Assembly (NCBI GenBank): GCA_026417675.1
Contig: JAOACV010000033.1
Span: 1 to 8,204, forward strand
Length of the DNA: 8,204 bases
Source: Verrucomicrobiia bacterium
GTDB lineage: Bacteria; Verrucomicrobiota; Verrucomicrobiia; CAIQCK01
Direction of reading: 5' to 3'
Both the position numbers and the translations under genes were made by a program. Of the stretch, positions 6,943 to 8,204 are shown piece after piece. The notes below the pieces were generated by a model. It made no database searches, had not been told where the DNA came from, and saw only the letters and a program-made list of their open reading frames with translations. The stretch's first letter is position 1; each line of letters opens with the position of its first letter.

Positions 6943-6971
6943 TTGGGACAAGATGGGCGGGGCGCTTTTAT
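6943..6971 (+). promoter_or_regulatory. Weak promoter candidate for the CDF transporter gene
   Basis: TTGGGA (6943-6948), a 17-nt spacer and TTTTAT (6966-6971), each 4 of 6 to consensus. Transcription would start about 36 nt before the ATG at 7014. The match is poor and could be chance; it is listed because spacing and place are right. Confidence 0.2.
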
Positions 6972-7013
6972 TGCTCGTGTTTCGCGAGCTGATTGGCTAA
7001 ACCGTTCGTCCAG

Positions 7014-7964
7014 ATGAAGACGGATCAGCAACGCCAGAAGACCGTGGTCGCCACCCTGTCGGTGGTGTCCAACTCGGTTCTCATCGTCTTGAAGCTGGCT
7101 GCGGGACTGGCCATCGGGTCAGTGTCGTTGATCTCGGAGGCGATTCATTCGGGCGTGGACCTGGCGGCTGCGGTGATTGCGTTGTTCGCCGTCCGAAAGT
7201 CTCACCGGCCGGCCGACAAGGGCCACCCGTATGGCCACGGCAAGGTCGAAAACATATCGGGCACAGTGGAGGCGGTGCTGATTTTCGTCGCGGCGATTTG
7301 GATCATTGTCGAGGCGGTGGATAGGCTGATTCACCACAAGCCGCTCGACACGCCCGGATGGGGCGTCATCGTGATGTTGATTTCCGTGGTGGTGAACACG
7401 GTGGTTTCCTACTTCCTGTTCAAGGTGGGTCGCGAAACAGACTCCGCCGCATTGCTGGCCGACGCGTGGCATTTGCGGACGGATGTCTATACGTCCGCTG
7501 GCGTCATGGCGGGCTTGGGCGTGGTGTGGCTGGGCACCCATCTTTTCCCGCAGGCGGACTTGCGGTGGATTGACCCGGTCGCGGCCATCGTCGTGGCGTT
7601 GCTCATCATCAAGGCGGCGTGGACGCTAACCATTACGGCAGGCCGCGACCTGCTGGACACCAAGTTGCCGGATGCCGAAGAACAGGCTATCCGCTCCATC
7701 ATCGCGCGGTTCGAGCCGGAGGCGCAAACCGTTCACAGCCTCCGCACCCGCAAGGCAGGCGCGCGGCGCTTCGTTGAGTTTCACGTTCATATGGACAAGA
7801 AGATGACGGTGGAGCAGGCGCATGGCTTGAGCCACCAAATCGCCGCCGCCATCGAGCGCGAATACCCGCAGACCCTCGTCAACATCCACGTCGAGCCGCA
7901 CGGCGGTGCCCCGACCGTTATCGTGCCGGAACTGGAGAAGGATGCGAAACCGTCTGGAGACTGA
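7014..7964 (+). CDS. Cation diffusion facilitator (CDF) transporter, probably zinc efflux
   Basis: 316 residues from the ATG at 7014; a TTG at 6993 would add seven residues. The ATG is preferred because it puts the metal-site residues at H45, D49, H153 and D157, the same numbers as D45, D49, H153 and D157 of E. coli YiiP. The protein has six membrane segments in about 11-203, then the cytoplasmic dimerisation domain (about 208-295) with VEFHVHMD. TM2 carries SLISEAIHSGVD and TM5 carries LLADAWHLRTDVYTS; His-Asp in both helices is typical of zinc (and cadmium or cobalt) exporters, whereas the Asp in TM2 of YiiP broadens specificity. The loop HPYGHGKVE after TM2 is a family signature. Known role: proton-coupled export of divalent metal across the inner membrane. 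No Shine-Dalgarno is visible. No metal regulator or partner gene is next to it, so the substrate is inferred from residues only. Confidence 0.92.
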   Translation: MKTDQQRQKTVVATLSVVSNSVLIVLKLAAGLAIGSVSLISEAIHSGVDLAAAVIALFAVRKSHRPADKGHPYGHGKVENISGTVEAVLIFVAAIWIIVEAVDRLIHHKPLDTPGWGVIVMLISVVVNTVVSYFLFKVGRETDSAALLADAWHLRTDVYTSAGVMAGLGVVWLGTHLFPQADLRWIDPVAAIVVALLIIKAAWTLTITAGRDLLDTKLPDAEEQAIRSIIARFEPEAQTVHSLRTRKAGARRFVEFHVHMDKKMTVEQAHGLSHQIAAAIEREYPQTLVNIHVEPHGGAPTVIVPELEKDAKPSGD

Positions 7965-7987
7965 CGTTCAGTTCGCCGGGTTTGCGA

Positions 7988-8050
7988 CGGGGCGTGCGAG
8001 GACAACTACCTCGCGCTCCAGCGCACGCGCGTAGTTGAATCGCCGCCCCG
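7988..8050. repeat. Nested inverted repeat after the CDF gene
   Basis: CGGGGCG (7988-7994) pairs with CGCCCCG (8044-8050), CAACTAC (8003-8009) pairs with GTAGTTG (8031-8037), and GCGC (8013-8016) pairs with GCGC (8021-8024) around TCCA. It begins 23 nt after the CDF stop. It may end transcription of that gene, but no T run follows, so it is not a classical terminator. Confidence 0.55.
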
Positions 8051-8081
8051 CGAGAATCATTGCCCAAAGTCATCTCTATGT

Positions 8082-8110
8082 TTGGTAATCGCCTCGTCAC
8101 GTTGTAGAAT
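8082..8110 (+). promoter_or_regulatory. Promoter candidate for the gene at the right edge
   Basis: TTGGTA (8082-8087, 4 of 6), a 17-nt spacer and TAGAAT (8105-8110, 5 of 6). Transcription would start near 8117, about 43 nt before the ATG at 8160. Confidence 0.4.
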
Positions 8111-8159
8111 GCGCGCACAAGAATACCGAAGCAGCCGCGCTCCAACCGTTGCAGGGCCT

Positions 8160-8204
8160 ATGTTAGAAACCAGCATCGTCTTTCACGGCGGGACCGATTT
8201 GACC
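8160..8204 (+). CDS. Possible start of the next gene, cut by the window edge
   Basis: An ATG at 8160 opens 15 codons (MLETSIVFHGGTDLT) with no stop before the window ends. A GCAGGG lies 3 nt upstream, a weak and rather close ribosome binding site, and a promoter-like pair lies about 50 nt upstream. Too little is present to assign a family, and it may not be a gene. Confidence 0.3.
   Translation, partial: MLETSIVFHGGTDLT

Larger units (their letters stand above)
6681..7013. other. Divergent intergenic region, 333 nt
   Basis: This non-coding stretch lies between the start of the minus-strand secreted protein gene and the start of the plus-strand CDF transporter. It holds a good minus-strand promoter with ribosome binding site next to the former, a long inverted repeat in the middle, and at most a weak plus-strand promoter next to the latter. 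Open frames across it are short and have no recognisable protein features. Confidence 0.6.

Overview
The window is GC-rich, gene-dense bacterial DNA. It looks chromosomal and shows no mobile element, phage gene, CRISPR array, rRNA or tRNA. I infer a Gram-negative of the PVC group, most likely Verrucomicrobiota (Limisphaerales/Pedosphaera-like). Three things point there: the style of the beta-propeller protein, the DVVRMTKA/GVSDRVLAAM helical repeats in a secreted protein, and several starts without a Shine-Dalgarno sequence. This is pattern recognition only; no marker gene lies in the window.

Left part (1-2862, + strand): a sulfate activation and reduction operon, cysH (3' end only), cysD, then a cysN-cysC fusion, with gaps of 19 and 12 nt. 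CysD and the CysN domain form ATP sulfurylase (sulfate to APS). The CysC domain phosphorylates APS to PAPS. CysH reduces APS or PAPS to sulfite. The CysD is a short variant carrying a Cys-Cys pair and a Cys-x-x-Cys pair, the arrangement that holds a [4Fe-4S] cluster in APS reductases. The CysN domain is also unlike the E. coli type and has replacements in its G1, switch I and G5 motifs. The cysD/cysNC pair is the most interesting part of the window.

Middle (3006-6680): a secreted TolB/oligogalacturonate-lyase-like beta-propeller gene (+) converges on a two-gene minus-strand unit. That unit encodes a small secreted protein with two helical repeats and a Gly-Pro-rich tail (promoter and ribosome binding site visible), followed by a polytopic membrane protein resembling GT-C glycosyltransferases. 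The unit may serve the cell envelope, but its function is not known.

Right part (6681-8204): a 333-nt divergent intergenic region with a long near-perfect inverted repeat, then a CDF-family metal efflux transporter with a His-Asp/His-Asp site typical of zinc. A nested inverted repeat follows, then a promoter-like pair and the first 15 codons of what may be the next gene. Apart from the cysteine-rich CysD and its partner, the genes belong to recognisable families, and I see no clear sign of a wholly new system.
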